Source: Actinomycetes bacterium
GTDB lineage: Bacteria; Actinomycetota; Actinomycetes; Actinomycetales; Microbacteriaceae
Direction of reading: 5' to 3'
Assembly: GCA_023390155.1 (NCBI GenBank)
Contig: JAEWDJ010000261.1
Coordinates: forward strand, 1 to 5,679
DNA length: 5,679 nucleotides
This document shows, piece by piece, positions 5,197 through 5,679 of the stretch. The notes below the pieces were generated by a model. It worked only from the letters and a program-made list of their open reading frames with translations, was not told where the DNA came from and ran no database searches. Position 1 is the first letter of the stretch, and every line of letters starts with the position of its first letter. Made by a program: the position numbers and the translations under genes.

Positions 5197-5679
5197 TCAG
5201 CGGTGGAACTCGTCCTCGTGGGCCGCGTGCTCCGCGGGCTCGAGCTGGAACGTCGAGTGCTCGACGTCGAAGTGCTCCGCCAGGCAGCCGGAGAGGTCGT
5301 CCAGGAGCTGGCCGGTCGCACCCGAGCGGAACACCTCCTGCTCCACGACCACGTGGGCCGTGAAGACGGGCGCTCCCGACGTGATCGCCCACACGTGCAC
5401 ATCGTGCACGGCCACCACGCCCTTCGCGCGCAGGATGTGATCGCGGATCTGCGCGACGTCGGTGTCGGCGGGCGCCGACTCGCTCAGCACGTGCACGACG
5501 TCCCGCAGCAGGAGGTAGGCGCGGGGGACGATGAAGGCGGCGATCAGCAGCGATGCGATCGCGTCGGCCTGGGTGAATCCCGTCGCCAGGATGACGACCG
5601 CCGCGACGATGACGGTCACGGAGCCGACCAGGTCGCCGAAGACCTCCAGGTAGGCGCCGCGCATGTTGATGGAGTGCCC
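5197..5679 (-). CDS. Cation diffusion facilitator (CDF) metal transporter, C-terminal part
   Basis: Exporter of divalent metals (Zn, Co, Cd type) in exchange for protons at the cell membrane. Only the last 160 residues are in the window; the frame is open at the right edge, and the first in-window Met (5664-5662) is internal, within the family segment SINMRGAYLEVFGDLVGS. Helix 5 is about residues 6-34 of the fragment and helix 6 about 38-58. The cytoplasmic domain then follows, with VHDVHVW (91-97), the strand TAHVVVE (107-113) and EHSTFQLE (140-147); His92, His95, His109 and His141 are plausible cytoplasmic metal ligands by family analogy. The tail HAAHEDEFHR is His/acid-rich. At the helix 5 transport site, where zinc CDFs usually have HxxxD, this protein has Glu12-xxx-Asp16, a different ligand set that may alter metal preference. 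It converges with the DedA gene, 18 bp apart, with no T-rich terminator in the gap. Annotation as czcD would be plausible but the metal is unproven. Confidence 0.93.
   Translation of the reverse strand, partial: GHSINMRGAYLEVFGDLVGSVTVIVAAVVILATGFTQADAIASLLIAAFIVPRAYLLLRDVVHVLSESAPADTDVAQIRDHILRAKGVVAVHDVHVWAITSGAPVFTAHVVVEQEVFRSGATGQLLDDLSGCLAEHFDVEHSTFQLEPAEHAAHEDEFHR

Overview
This 5.7 kb window is dense, high-GC DNA (GC strongly preferred at third codon positions) that looks like the chromosome of an actinobacterium. The family-level guess is Microbacteriaceae (Leifsonia-like), inferred from protein style, the ftsE/prfB gene order, GC-rich codon use and TANNNT-type -10 boxes lying close to start codons. 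It appears to be ordinary core and peripheral chromosome. I see no integrase, transposase, CRISPR array, phage gene or toxin-antitoxin pair.

Layout from left to right. (1) The left edge holds the 5' 192 codons of ftsE on the minus strand. It lies downstream of prfB (peptide release factor 2), also on the minus strand; this is the familiar actinobacterial prfB-ftsE(-ftsX-smpB) arrangement, cut by the window edge. (2) A 70 bp divergent intergenic region separates prfB from a plus-strand 12-helix MFS transporter; each side carries a TANNNT hexamer 9-10 nt from the start codon, suggesting very short or absent leaders. (3) A plus-strand LLM-class (luciferase-like) flavin-dependent oxidoreductase follows. 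A perfect 7+7 bp inverted repeat lies just before its ribosome binding site and is the best candidate regulatory element in the window. (4) A tRNA-Leu(UAG) gene starts 18 bp after the oxidoreductase stop. (5) A DedA-family membrane protein with all four recognised functional acidic and basic residues follows on the plus strand. (6) It converges, with an 18 bp gap, on the C-terminal part of a cation diffusion facilitator (CDF) metal exporter on the minus strand, cut by the right edge.

The genes do not form one pathway: cell division and translation termination on the left, then independent transport, redox, tRNA and envelope/metal functions. I did not find an undescribed system. The points most worth a second look are the inverted repeat before the oxidoreductase, the paired short-leader promoters between prfB and the transporter, and Glu in place of the usual transport-site His in the CDF protein.
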